Source: Marispirochaeta sp.
GTDB taxonomy: Bacteria > Spirochaetota > Spirochaetia > JC444 > Marispirochaetaceae
Assembly: GCF_963668165.1 (NCBI RefSeq)
Contig: NZ_OY764212.1
Span: forward strand, 558,001 to 622,000
Reading direction: 5' to 3'
DNA length: 64,000 nucleotides
Both the position numbers and the translations under genes were made by a program. The notes beneath the pieces were generated by a model. The model was not told the DNA's origin, ran no database searches, and was given only the letters and a program-made list of their open reading frames with translations. Positions 1 through 7,590 of the stretch are shown one piece after another; positions within the stretch are counted from its first letter, which is position 1; each line of letters begins with the position of its first letter.

Positions 1-52
1 CATTGAGAATATACTCCAAAATGGGATAGATCCTTACCTTATCCATATTTCC

Positions 53-1162
53 TTACACATTGAATTTAAAGAACATAACATCGCCGTCCCGAACCGGATA
101 TTCTTTACCTTCTATTCTGAGTTTACCGGCTTCCTTTACCTTTTGTTCAGAGCCATGCGTGAAAAGGTCTTCACAATGATAGACCTCCGCTTTTATGAAA
201 CCCTTTTCAAAGTCGGTATGTATGACTCCTGCAGCCCTCGGCGCCGTATCTCCATTATGGAATGTCCAGGCACGTACTTCTTTCGGTCCAGCAGTAAAAA
301 AGGTTCTCAGGTCAAGGGTGTCATAGACCTTACGGATCAACTTGGACAAACCCGACTCTTCAAGCCCTGCATCGGTCAGAAACATCGCTTTTTCCTCTTC
401 CGTATCAAGGGCGGCAATATCAGCCTCCAATTTGCCGCAAATCCGTACTACCTCTACCCCGTCTGCAGCTGCGATCTTATCAACTGCCCTGGTATAATCG
501 TTCCCGTCCTGGATCCCGTCTTCGTCGACATTGGCAACTAAAATCTGTTTCTTTAAGGTTATAAGCTGCAATTCTTTAAGTACCTCTTTTTCTTCTTTCC
601 CGTACTCAAGGGTTCGGGCTGCCTTTCCCTGGGAAAGGAGCTCCTGAAGCCTCTTTAAGAGCAGATCTGAAACCTCTGCCTTTCGTTTTACCTCTTTATC
701 GGGGGAACGCAGGGCCTTGCTGTTTTTTTCCAATCGCTTTTCCACGGTTTCAAGATCCGCCAGGGCCAATTCAATGTTGATTGTCTCAATATCAGAAGCG
801 GGACTAATAGTATTACTGACATGGGTCACATCGGGATCTTCAAAACAGCGTATGACATGCGCGATTATTCCGACCTCGCGAATATTCGCCAGGAATTTAT
901 TTCCTAGTCCCTCTCCCTTGGATGCACCTTTCACAAGCCCGGCGATATCAACAAACTCCACAATAGCAGGAATAACCTTCTCCGTGGGAATAATATCGAC
1001 AATCTTCTGCAGCCTGCTGTCCGGGACCGAAACTACCCCCACATTCGGGTCAATTGTACAGAAAGGATAATTTGCTGCTTCCGCCGGTGCAGAAGTCAGT
1101 GCCGAAAATATGGTTGATTTACCTACATTGGGCAGGCCTACAATACCGCAGTTCAATGCCAT
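53..1162 (-). CDS. ychF: Redox-regulated ATPase YchF (Obg-family)
   Basis: Translation-associated P-loop protein of the Obg/YchF family, which prefers ATP to GTP and binds ribosomes. The 369-residue product begins MALNCGIVGLPNVGKS, giving a G1 motif at about residues 9-16; a DIAG switch II motif follows and the C-terminal TGS-type domain ends in MFFKFNV, the usual YchF tail. I chose the ATG at 1162 over an in-frame start 33 bases upstream because a purine-rich GAGAG stretch lies about 7 bases before it and homologues begin at this point. It lies downstream of a TRAP operon on the same strand, 299 bases away, and no clear terminator was seen between them. Family assignment is secure. Confidence 0.95.
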   Translation of the reverse strand: MALNCGIVGLPNVGKSTIFSALTSAPAEAANYPFCTIDPNVGVVSVPDSRLQKIVDIIPTEKVIPAIVEFVDIAGLVKGASKGEGLGNKFLANIREVGIIAHVIRCFEDPDVTHVSNTISPASDIETINIELALADLETVEKRLEKNSKALRSPDKEVKRKAEVSDLLLKRLQELLSQGKAARTLEYGKEEKEVLKELQLITLKKQILVANVDEDGIQDGNDYTRAVDKIAAADGVEVVRICGKLEADIAALDTEEEKAMFLTDAGLEESGLSKLIRKVYDTLDLRTFFTAGPKEVRAWTFHNGDTAPRAAGVIHTDFEKGFIKAEVYHCEDLFTHGSEQKVKEAGKLRIEGKEYPVRDGDVMFFKFNV

Positions 1163-1461
1163 TGATTGCTCTCTTATCGAAAAGATTGTTACCACTTTAT
1201 ACTCTGTCTATGCTTTTTTTTCAATGAAAAGCCGGATAAGCCCGGATATTTTTCAGCTTGCCTGGAAGGTAATTGATAATTCAGAAGAATTGGAGGTTAG
1301 AGCATCGTCGCAATCAGAAATTTACATCAGCACTGCCTGTTCCGATGACCCTCCTCCCTTAGTTTTTAATTTTTTATGAAGCGCCACTTGAGATTAAAAA
1401 GACTATTATTCTTTACCGTATCCGTTTTATGAACTTTTGGTACCATAAATTCGGCAATCCT

Positions 1462-1983
1462 TCAACCGGAAGCTTCTTTTATCCCAGGGGTCGCGATGAG
1501 TTTCACTATCTCGTCAATAAAAAAAGAAAGTGAGTACAAAACCATAATACCGGCTGATATCGGCATACAGGAATATACCGCCGATCTTGGAATCTGAAAA
1601 ACTGCCGTTACCTCCCGCGTGTTCACCGTCAGATTAAATGAATATCTGAGCAATATGCAAAAAAATACAAGAGAGACAATCTCAATAAAAATACGGAATA
1701 GCCCCGCCGCTATTCGGTTTTGAATCAGCCGTTCGACCCAGTTTCCGGCACTGTAGTGCCCCTTTTTGATCCAGACAGCCGCTGTTCCATAGAAAGTCAT
1801 TGCAGCAAAACAAAGCTCGACTATTTCATCCAGCCAGTGAAATGACGTGACTGGAATAAGCCGGTTAAGGACATTGAGGGCTACAATCACCATTAATATA
1901 ATAAACATGGCAAGCGCTATGTATTTCAATACTGTCTGAATAAACAGATCAATTTTTCCTGTTATCTTGAAAAACATGGCCAT
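1462..1983 (-). CDS. TRAP transporter small permease (DctQ-like)
   Basis: Small membrane subunit of a tripartite ATP-independent periplasmic transporter. The 173 residues hold four hydrophobic segments (roughly 18-38, 50-66, 88-108, 130-155), the standard DctQ topology. A W-x-D-E-x-V-E-L-C-F motif after the first helix is typical. It is the last gene of a dctP-dctM-dctQ operon; the large permease ends 9 bases upstream. In most TRAP operons dctQ precedes dctM, so the order here is reversed. Substrate cannot be told from sequence. Confidence 0.9.
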   Translation of the reverse strand: MAMFFKITGKIDLFIQTVLKYIALAMFIILMVIVALNVLNRLIPVTSFHWLDEIVELCFAAMTFYGTAAVWIKKGHYSAGNWVERLIQNRIAAGLFRIFIEIVSLVFFCILLRYSFNLTVNTREVTAVFQIPRSAVYSCMPISAGIMVLYSLSFFIDEIVKLIATPGIKEASG

Positions 1984-1992
1984 TAGAAGCTC

Positions 1993-3279
1993 CTATTCAA
2001 TCCCCATTATAAGATTAGGCAAGAATGTAGAAATCTGAGGTACATATGCCATAATAATTGTTATAATTAAGGCCCCTATTACGTACGGTAGGCATTCCTT
2101 CCCTAATTTCAAAATGGGTACGTGGGCATGTCCGGCTACGGCAAACAGGCACATTCCGACCGGAGGAGTCAGATTTCCAACCATTATCAATAAAGTAAGG
2201 ACCACCCCCAGATTTATCAAATCAAAACCGTACATGGTTACAATAGGAAGAAAAATGGGAATCGTAATAAAAAGTATCGCATTCCCTTCCATGAACAGTC
2301 CAAGAATTAGAACAACCGCAATGATAATAGCCATTACACCGGATCCGGAAGCACCTACTGCTGCGAGGGATGCAATCAATTTGTTCGGTATCTGCTGGTA
2401 CATAACAAACCATCCAAAGAAATTAGCCACAGCCATGATGAATAACAGTCCGGCAGAAGCTTTAATCGTATCCCAGAAAATGCCGGGAAGATCCCTTACT
2501 TTCAAATCCTTGTAAATAAAACCAAGAATTATTGCATAAATACACGCTACAACCGAAGCTTCCGTTGGAGTAAAAAGACCGGACAGTATACCGCCTATTA
2601 TAATAACAGGAGTCATAAGCGGAAAAAACGCAGAGGTAAACGACAGCAACAATTCTTTCAGACCGGCTCTCTTACTTCTCGGAAACCCTCTTGGCTTTGC
2701 CATAACAGCTATGATCATCATCATCGCAGCGGCCATGATAAATCCCGGAATAAAGCCGGCCATAAACAACCGCGGAACAGAAACGGCTGTTAATGCGCCA
2801 AAGAAAACAAAGGGAATGGATGGTGGAATAATCGGTCCGATAATGGAAGATGAGGCAACCATGGAAGCGGCTACGACAGGGTCGTAACCGTCGTCTATCA
2901 TCGCTTTTTGTTCAATCTGCCCTAACCCTGCAGCATCGGCGACTGCAGAACCCGACATTCCCGAGAATATGACCGATGATATCACAGATACCTGCCCCAG
3001 TCCGCCTGGAATATGCCCGACAAGTGCTCGTGCAAAACGAAAAATCCTATTTGTTATTCCACCGGAGTTCATAAGATTGCCCGCCAGGATAAAAAAAGGA
3101 ACGGCAAGCAGGGTAAAACCGGTAGTACCGTAATACATTCTTTGCGCGAGCATGGTCAGAGAACTTCCTTGACCTAATCCGACGAAAAATATAATCGCAG
3201 TAACTCCCATAGCTACGGCAATAGGTATATTCAGAAGAATCAAAACAAGTAATACAATGAAAATCAACAAGGTCAGCAT
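1993..3279 (-). CDS. TRAP transporter large permease (DctM-like)
   Basis: Main translocation subunit of the TRAP transporter, an ion-coupled permease of the inner membrane. The 428-residue protein is hydrophobic throughout with about 12 predicted helices and carries family motifs such as PFFILAGNLMN, SGSAVADAAGLG and the double PP motifs around IIPPSIPFV and LTPPVGMCL. Length matches DctM. It follows dctP after an 81-base spacer that contains a strong hairpin and is followed at once by dctQ, so the three are probably co-transcribed. Confidence 0.95.
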   Translation of the reverse strand: MLTLLIFIVLLVLILLNIPIAVAMGVTAIIFFVGLGQGSSLTMLAQRMYYGTTGFTLLAVPFFILAGNLMNSGGITNRIFRFARALVGHIPGGLGQVSVISSVIFSGMSGSAVADAAGLGQIEQKAMIDDGYDPVVAASMVASSSIIGPIIPPSIPFVFFGALTAVSVPRLFMAGFIPGFIMAAAMMMIIAVMAKPRGFPRSKRAGLKELLLSFTSAFFPLMTPVIIIGGILSGLFTPTEASVVACIYAIILGFIYKDLKVRDLPGIFWDTIKASAGLLFIMAVANFFGWFVMYQQIPNKLIASLAAVGASGSGVMAIIIAVVLILGLFMEGNAILFITIPIFLPIVTMYGFDLINLGVVLTLLIMVGNLTPPVGMCLFAVAGHAHVPILKLGKECLPYVIGALIITIIMAYVPQISTFLPNLIMGIE

Positions 3280-3310
3280 TTGGTATCTCCAGAAACAACT
3301 GCAATATTAA

Positions 3311-3333
3311 TGAAGCGGTCTGAGACCGCTTCA
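3311..3333 (-). promoter_or_regulatory. Intercistronic hairpin after dctP
   Basis: A perfect 10-bp stem (tgaagcggtc / gaccgcttca) with a 3-base loop, 28 bases past the dctP stop and upstream of dctM. On the minus strand it is not followed by a T run, so it is unlikely to be a full terminator. Hairpins at this place in binding-protein operons commonly protect the upstream mRNA or cause partial termination; that role is inferred here. The second TRAP operon has one in the same place. Confidence 0.6.
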
Positions 3334-3360
3334 TCATGGTTTATTATTCAGGTAATTTAA

Positions 3361-4365
3361 CTATCTTCTGCTTTTTCCAAGCAAATCCATGTAATAGTCA
3401 AAGTCCGCTTCTCCGACCTGAGCTTTCAATTCTTCGTAAACAGGAGCTGCGGCAGTGATAAACGGTTTTGTATCCGGATACGCAACTTCCATACCCTGCG
3501 CTTCAAGCTCTTTAATCTGATCGGCTTCTTTTTCTCGTACGGCTTTTTGCATTGCCAACCCTGCTTTTTCAGCTTCTTCAAGAATAATCTTCTGCTGTTT
3601 CGCTGACAAACTCTTGAATTTATCGATGTTCATAAGCAGATGCGTTGAATTATACGTATAATTGACCATCGACAAGTATTTTTGTGTTTCATACATTTTG
3701 TTTGTCAATATTGTAGCGATAGGATTCTCCTGGCCGTCTACTACCCCCTGTTTCAAAGCCATCGGCAATTCCGTAAATGCGATTGTTTGAGAAACTCCTC
3801 CTAAAGCTTTAACCGTCGCTGAATTTACAAAATCCGGCGGAGTCCGGATTTTTAGTCCCTGCATATCCGCGGGAGTATTAATCTGATGCACCGATGTCGT
3901 ATAATTCCGGAAACCATATTCCCAACGTGCCAGATATTTTAACCCTACATCCTCAAGATCCGGGGTAACCCATTTGATAAAATCACCGGCGAATAGTTTA
4001 TCTGTCGCGGCATAATCCTTAAAAGCGAAAGGAGCTCCTACCATGTTGAATTTTTTCACATATTTGGCTATTGCCGGTTCCGTAGGGATTACCAAATCAA
4101 GGGCACCGTTCGTTGTCTGTTCTACCAGTTCTTGCGAGTTTCCAAGCATACTATTGGGAAAAATAGTAACAGTCACAATACCATCTGTTCTCTCGTTAAC
4201 TGCTTTTGCAAAAGCCAGGGCCGCATCATGAGCCGGATGAGACTCAGCTAAATAATGGGCAAATTTAATTTCAACAGCCCCCCCTGCACCTGCTTCGGAC
4301 TTACCGGCAGCAAATACATAACCGGTAATCACAATTAATAATGCGATAACTACGATTTTTTTCAT
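3361..4365 (-). CDS. TRAP transporter substrate-binding protein (DctP family)
   Basis: Periplasmic or membrane-tethered solute receptor of the TRAP system. The 334-residue product starts MKKIVVIALLIVITGYVFA, a signal sequence, followed by the mature DctP domain with the motifs LAESHPAHDAALAFA, LKIRTPPDF and GVVDGQENP that mark the family. I selected the ATG at 4365 because an ideal AAGGAGG site lies 8 bases upstream and the signal peptide begins there; an in-frame start at 4404 has no such site. First gene of the operon, with its promoter near 4500. The RTPP arginine suggests a carboxylate ligand, as in most DctP proteins; the exact substrate is unknown. Confidence 0.94.
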   Translation of the reverse strand: MKKIVVIALLIVITGYVFAAGKSEAGAGGAVEIKFAHYLAESHPAHDAALAFAKAVNERTDGIVTVTIFPNSMLGNSQELVEQTTNGALDLVIPTEPAIAKYVKKFNMVGAPFAFKDYAATDKLFAGDFIKWVTPDLEDVGLKYLARWEYGFRNYTTSVHQINTPADMQGLKIRTPPDFVNSATVKALGGVSQTIAFTELPMALKQGVVDGQENPIATILTNKMYETQKYLSMVNYTYNSTHLLMNIDKFKSLSAKQQKIILEEAEKAGLAMQKAVREKEADQIKELEAQGMEVAYPDTKPFITAAAPVYEELKAQVGEADFDYYMDLLGKSRR

Positions 4366-4474
4366 AAAAACCGCTCCTCCTTGATGGATAGGAATTTTTT
4401 TCAATCGATAAGTTTCTTCAATGGCCTAACTTCTGAGTATTCACACGGTTTGAATAAAACCTTATCGGATACAA

Positions 4475-4524
4475 AACGGTAACACCGTTCCACTATATGG
4501 TACTCGGTTTCATTTTATTGTCAA
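4475..4524 (-). promoter_or_regulatory. Promoter and operator palindrome of the first TRAP operon
   Basis: On the minus strand TTGACA (4519-4524) is followed after 16 bases by TACCAT (4497-4502). Immediately downstream lies a perfect palindrome, AACGGT-aac-ACCGTT (4475-4489), positioned where a repressor would block initiation. A second weaker inverted repeat, ggttt-5-aaacc, is at 4448-4462. The -35 is exact and the -10 is poor, so confidence in the promoter is moderate; the operator is inferred. Apart from this, 4366-4724 shows no gene. Confidence 0.55.
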
Positions 4525-4724
4525 GAGAAAAAGATGTCGATCACGCTAAAAAAGCATTTTGATAGTTGTTGAAACCGAAATAGATCGAGGACGCAGTGAG
4601 TCGGGTCGATCTGCAAAAGTCCTATCGATCGCCTCATCAACTGGCTTCAAGCATGAGCGGAGAAAACGGAACCCACAATTTGTTCAAACGCGCGTACGTC
4701 GGAATCTGTTTTTCCAAGGCGAGA

Positions 4725-5051
4725 TCAAACACATTTGAAAAGAAAACTGTAAAGCGTATGGATATCGTAAGGTTTGGCGTCAGCTGAACCGAGACTGCCA
4801 AAATGCATCGCGGAGCATTTAATACGCTTCAGGAACATTAAAACTCGGCACTTCTTACGACAACGCATAGGCGAAAACCATCATTGGCATGTACAGACCT
4901 GAGTTGACCTGTCGCCGAAGTCCTTGGCGCTCACTGGAAAATGTTGAATATGCTACTCTTTAATGGGTGCAATGGTATACTATCAAAAAACTGCTCTCGT
5001 CGATTGGAAATTCTCCGCCGGCAGATGGGTCTGAATCTGGCATCCACTGAG
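4725..5051 (+). pseudogene. IS3-family transposase (orfB) remnant
   Basis: One reading frame, broken by stops, carries two blocks of an IS3-type DDE transposase. The first, around 4742-4795, reads KAYGYRKVWRQLNRD, which belongs near the start of the OrfB catalytic region. The second, from about 4844, reads TSYDNA, IIGMYRPEL, PWRSLENVEYATL, WVQWY, the C-terminal end containing the last catalytic motif. The roughly 150 residues that should separate them, including the first two catalytic aspartates, are missing, and the Glu of the SYDNA-x-AE motif is Lys. There are stops within SYDNA-x-A and after YATL. It is a dead fragment with no inverted repeats that I could find. Confidence 0.75.
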
Positions 5052-5074
5052 GATTCTAACGCCGCCAGGACAGT

Positions 5075-5430
5075 CAGCTCCTGATTCGTAACAGCCCTGG
5101 CCTGATATTCCCGGCGCAAAGCAGCATCTAAAGAACGATCCCGAGCAATATGCGCTTCTCTCTGCCCATTTGCACGTGAAGAATCCCGCTCATATCCAGC
5201 CGCCTTCAGACGGACGGGCTTCAACAGATTGCAGATGCGCCACCCGTTTTCCTCCGGTAAAGACAGGCAAACTGCTCAAGAATGACGACGAGAATGGCAT
5301 GCTTACTTTTGAAATGCCGGTAGAACGCCGGCTCCGATATTTATTCCGGTTTGCCGTGAGAGGTTCTCGTGTTGTAAACATCCTGAATACCTCTCTCAGC
5401 GATAATCTCGCTCTGTCTTTCGCTTAATTC
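5075..5430 (-). pseudogene. Broken TetR/AcrR-family regulator
   Basis: The minus strand just left of the IS110-type element encodes ELSERQSEIIAERGIQ, then after an in-frame stop ISEPAFYRHFKSKHAIL and ILEQFACLYR, which is the TetR helix-turn-helix (the SEP-x-FYRHFKSK block is diagnostic). Compared with normal TetR proteins the first helix has lost several residues, the DNA-binding domain carries a stop, another stop follows at about 5233, and the continuation (5224 downward) is in another frame. The 5' end is missing exactly where the insertion element begins. I call it a pseudogene; the original target is unknown. Confidence 0.7.
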
Positions 5431-5450
5431 TGTCAACCCCTTTTATAGTG

Positions 5451-5468
5451 ATATGGAACCGCCGCACC
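5451..5468 (+). repeat. Left subterminal inverted repeat of the IS
   Basis: Reverse complement of this segment reads ggtgcggcggttccatat and matches the right repeat at 6744-6762 over 11 consecutive bases and, with one substitution and a 2-base offset, to its end. Part of it (5459-5468) can also pair with 5512-5521 next to the transposase start. Confidence 0.75.
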
Positions 5469-5521
5469 GTTAACCAAAAATGGTTGTCCTTTAGGTAGAG
5501 AGCCAAAAGGAGGTACGGCGG
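5459..5521 (+). promoter_or_regulatory. Stem-loop over the transposase ribosome-binding site
   Basis: ccgccgcacc (5459-5468) pairs with ggtacggcgg (5512-5521) with one mismatch, enclosing a smaller hairpin AACCA-AAAA-TGGTT (5472-5485). The Shine-Dalgarno AAGGAGG (5507-5513) reaches into the 3' arm and the ATG follows at 5523. If transcription enters from outside the element, this fold would partly occlude the ribosome site, a common way for insertion sequences to limit expression. Structure is seen; the role is inferred. Confidence 0.5.
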
Positions 5522-5522
5522 C

Positions 5523-6575
5523 ATGAACAATTATATATCATTTGATAGCCACAAGCGATATACAATCGCTGCGGTTGAAGGAAAGGAAGACCACCAAAAG
5601 AGAATCTATAGGATTGAACATGAGTGGGGCAAAGTAAAGTCCTTCTTGAGTCAGTATACACCCGGCGGAGCTGTAGCTGTAGAAACGATAGGGAACTGGT
5701 ACTGGATTGTCGATGAAATCGAAGAAGCAGGACAAATCCCCTTATTGGTCCACGCGCAGAAGTCCAAGGTCATGATGGGAATCATAAACAAGACCGACAA
5801 GTTGGATGCCGACGGACTCAATCGTCTCCAGAGAACAGGGACCTTGCCTACCGTATGGATACCTCCCGGCGACCTCCGTGACAGGAGGGAATTGTACCGG
5901 CAGCGGATGCAGTATGTTCAGGAAAAAGTGCGCTGTAAGAACCGACTTCATGCAAATCTGGCGAAATACGGACTTGGGGAAGGGGCGTGGACGGACCTGT
6001 TTGGGAAGAAGGGACGGCAATTGCTTGAAGAGAGGATAGAGCAATTACCACGGAACACAAAAGAGATGTCCACGGGGTTATTGAAACATCTGGAAATCCT
6101 TGAGGATTCAATCTCCTGCTGTGAAGAAGCGATGAAGAGTGAGTTCGGGGAACATCCACTGCTGAAACTACTGATGTCAATTCCTGGTGTAGGCTTTATT
6201 TTGGGTACTATCATCCTGAGTGAAACTGGAGATTTAGAGAGGTTTCCTTCTGCGCAACACTATGCTTCGTATTGCGGGACAACTCCGAGGGTCAAAGCCA
6301 GTGGAGGAAAAGTTCGGTATGGGAGGTTGCGGAAAGACTGTAATCATTATTTGAAATGGGCCTTTGTTGAAGCAGCTAATGTGATGTGTTTAAAACAGAA
6401 TGCATGGAAGGACAGGCATACTGTCCAACTCTATAAAAGAATAAAGGCGAAAAAAGGTCATGGCGTGGCCATTGGAGCGGTTGCCCGGCACTTGTCGGAA
6501 GCAGCCTATTGGATTATGAAGAAGAAAGAGCCATATAAGGATCCATTACTGTCTGTTGAATCCAGGCAAGGTTAA
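5523..6575 (+). CDS. IS110/IS1111-family transposase (DEDD)
   Basis: Recombinase of 350 residues that moves its element through an RNA-guided reaction in this family. The N-terminal RuvC-like domain shows the DEDD set: Asp8 (YISFDSH), Glu54 (AVETIGNW), Asp92 and Asp95 (TDKLDAD). A helix-hairpin-helix-like stretch SIPGVGFILGTII (219-231) opens the C-terminal Transposase_20 domain, and Ser260 in CGTTPRVKASGGK is the expected serine nucleophile. No stops or gaps; length is normal, so it is probably functional. Start ATG has AAGGAGG 9 bases upstream. Confidence 0.93.
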   Translation: MNNYISFDSHKRYTIAAVEGKEDHQKRIYRIEHEWGKVKSFLSQYTPGGAVAVETIGNWYWIVDEIEEAGQIPLLVHAQKSKVMMGIINKTDKLDADGLNRLQRTGTLPTVWIPPGDLRDRRELYRQRMQYVQEKVRCKNRLHANLAKYGLGEGAWTDLFGKKGRQLLEERIEQLPRNTKEMSTGLLKHLEILEDSISCCEEAMKSEFGEHPLLKLLMSIPGVGFILGTIILSETGDLERFPSAQHYASYCGTTPRVKASGGKVRYGRLRKDCNHYLKWAFVEAANVMCLKQNAWKDRHTVQLYKRIKAKKGHGVAIGAVARHLSEAAYWIMKKKEPYKDPLLSVESRQG

Positions 6576-6774
6576 GCGCGTTTCGGAACTGAGTCTATTG
6601 AAGACTCGACTTAGTGATTGCGACAGCCTTGTCGAATATTCTCTTGTCGCTTAAGACGGCGAAGATATGACTCCGATCAACGGGTGGATAATGATCATTA
6701 TTTGGTTTTGAATTTTAGAATCGCCGATTAAAAATGTTGTATTGTGCGGCGGTTTCAGATATGATGCACTGTCA
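6576..6774 (+). ncRNA. Candidate guide RNA region (seekRNA/bridge RNA) of the IS
   Basis: Non-coding right end between the transposase stop and the element tip. In IS1111-type elements the guide RNA is encoded here. Visible structure: gagtc-7-gactc at 6594-6610, cgaca-4-tgtcg at about 6620-6634, and ccg-atcaa-cgg around 6673-6683. A diverged copy of the same region at 7334-7480 keeps several blocks and keeps the last hairpin with a different 5-base loop. An octamer tcgcttaa (6647-6654) also occurs in the left flank at 5420-5427 and might be target-complementary, but a match this short could be chance. Exact RNA ends are unknown. Confidence 0.5.
6744..6762 (+). repeat. Right subterminal inverted repeat of the IS
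   Basis: Reads gtgcggcggtttcagatat and is the partner of 5451-5468. The 12 bases beyond it, up to the shared ctgtca hexamer, are taken as the right tip of the element. Confidence 0.75.
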
Positions 6775-6777
6775 TGC

Positions 6778-7029
6778 AGCCCACTTCGCTTCTGTCAGCT
6801 TCAGGATAGCGCAGGAGGGGTAAATCCGCGTACCTTGTCACAGCGACTCTCTATGCTTGAATCTGAAGGCATCGTCGCAAAGCAGGTCTTCGACGAACGC
6901 TCTCTCCATACTGAGTATCGACTTACGCCGAAGGGCATCGACGTACTGCCGATTATCCGCAGTATGCGGGAATGGAGTGCGAAATATCCGACACGGCAAG
7001 CCAAGAGACGACTTGCGTCGATGACCTGA
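6778..7029 (+). pseudogene. Beheaded HxlR-family regulator
   Basis: The frame reads PLRFCQLQ, NPRTLSQRLSMLESEGIV, YRLTPKGIDVLPII and MREWSAKY, the winged-helix core and C-terminal helix of HxlR-type repressors. Such proteins normally carry 25-35 further N-terminal residues including a Cys redox/ligand site and the first helix; here homology begins right at the end of the insertion element. The nearest in-frame initiator (TTG at 6742) lies inside the element, so any product would be chimeric. The winged helix itself is intact. I treat it as truncated by the insertion or by an associated deletion. Confidence 0.65.
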
Positions 7030-7590
7030 AGGAACTGACCACCCCTTCAGCAAACTGGTACAGGTATACTTCAGTCTTTGCGGAATTGGTTACTACACAA
7101 AGCTTTAATCAAGATCCCGTTACTGGATTTCATATTAACCGATATGTTTGGTCTAATATTATGGCAAACTGTAAACAGTTTGATGCGGCATCATATCCAC
7201 GCCCCATGCACGCGAAGATCCGCTGGCAGGACTTTGAAACCAGTTTGCTGCTACATCTGACCGTGTCAGAAGACATCCTGAGATTTACCGCGTGTTTATT
7301 GAGCTTCACACCAGAAGCAACCATGACTCATTGAGTCGGAGCCTTCTTGAAGACGTGACTTCAAATTGTCGGGAATAAATTCTTTCTTATTTTCGAAGGG
7401 GTACTTAGCCGGGACAATTTCGGAGCGATATGAACCCCGGTGCTCGGGAAAAAGAAGAACACTGGTTATCGCCCAACAAATACATTGCAAAATTACTAAT
7501 GCTTCAATCCGCGAGCAAGAACTTTCTATATTCGCCTTCAGCTAAATCGGACCGACTCGCCAAGGGACCGAATGTATCGTATAGTGGCCT
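7030..7590. other. Non-coding stretch with no recognisable gene
   Basis: Short open frames here match no family I know and carry no good ribosome sites. The only structure I can support is the resemblance of 7334-7480 to the right end of the upstream insertion element. A TATAGT hexamer at 7580-7585 lies 5 bases before the ATG of the helicase gene, but no -35 accompanies it. Confidence 0.5.
7334..7480 (+). repeat. Diverged second copy of the IS right end (candidate)
   Basis: Collinear blocks shared with the non-coding right end of the element near 6594-6700: gagtc, ttgaagac, gactt, attg, gtcg, aat, ttct, ctta, gatatga, then ccg-N5-cgg. In this copy the last hairpin is cccg-gtgct-cggg, so the stem is kept and the loop has changed. 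Spacing between blocks differs by small indels. No transposase remnant was found upstream of it. Likely a relic of an older related insertion; the alignment was done by eye. Confidence 0.4.

Larger units (their letters stand above)
5436..6774 (+). mobile_element. IS110-family element, IS1111 type
   Basis: A 1.3-kb element with one intact transposase gene. Its ends are marked by subterminal inverted repeats: 5451-5468 on the left and 6744-6762 on the right share an 11-bp perfect core (gtgcggcggtt on the right-end strand) plus an imperfect extension. Subterminal repeats, a short left non-coding end (about 85 bases) and a long right non-coding end (about 200 bases) are the layout of the IS1111 group. 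A hexamer ctgtca occurs on both sides (5430-5435 and 6769-6774) and may mark the recombination cores; outer limits are therefore approximate. It sits between two gene remnants that both lack their 5' ends. Confidence 0.8.

Noticed and set aside
4596..4787. A 63-codon open frame on the plus strand
   Set aside because: A neighbouring frame carries the IS3 transposase remnant; this one is out of frame with it and matches nothing.
6718..6777. Apparent extension of the HxlR frame upstream (SPIKN...GGF resembling an HxlR N-terminus)
   Set aside because: These bases include the right inverted repeat of the insertion element, which explains them better; the resemblance is probably chance.
6972..7334. 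A 120-codon open frame overlapping the HxlR remnant
   Set aside because: Out of frame with the recognisable protein, no ribosome site, unlikely composition.
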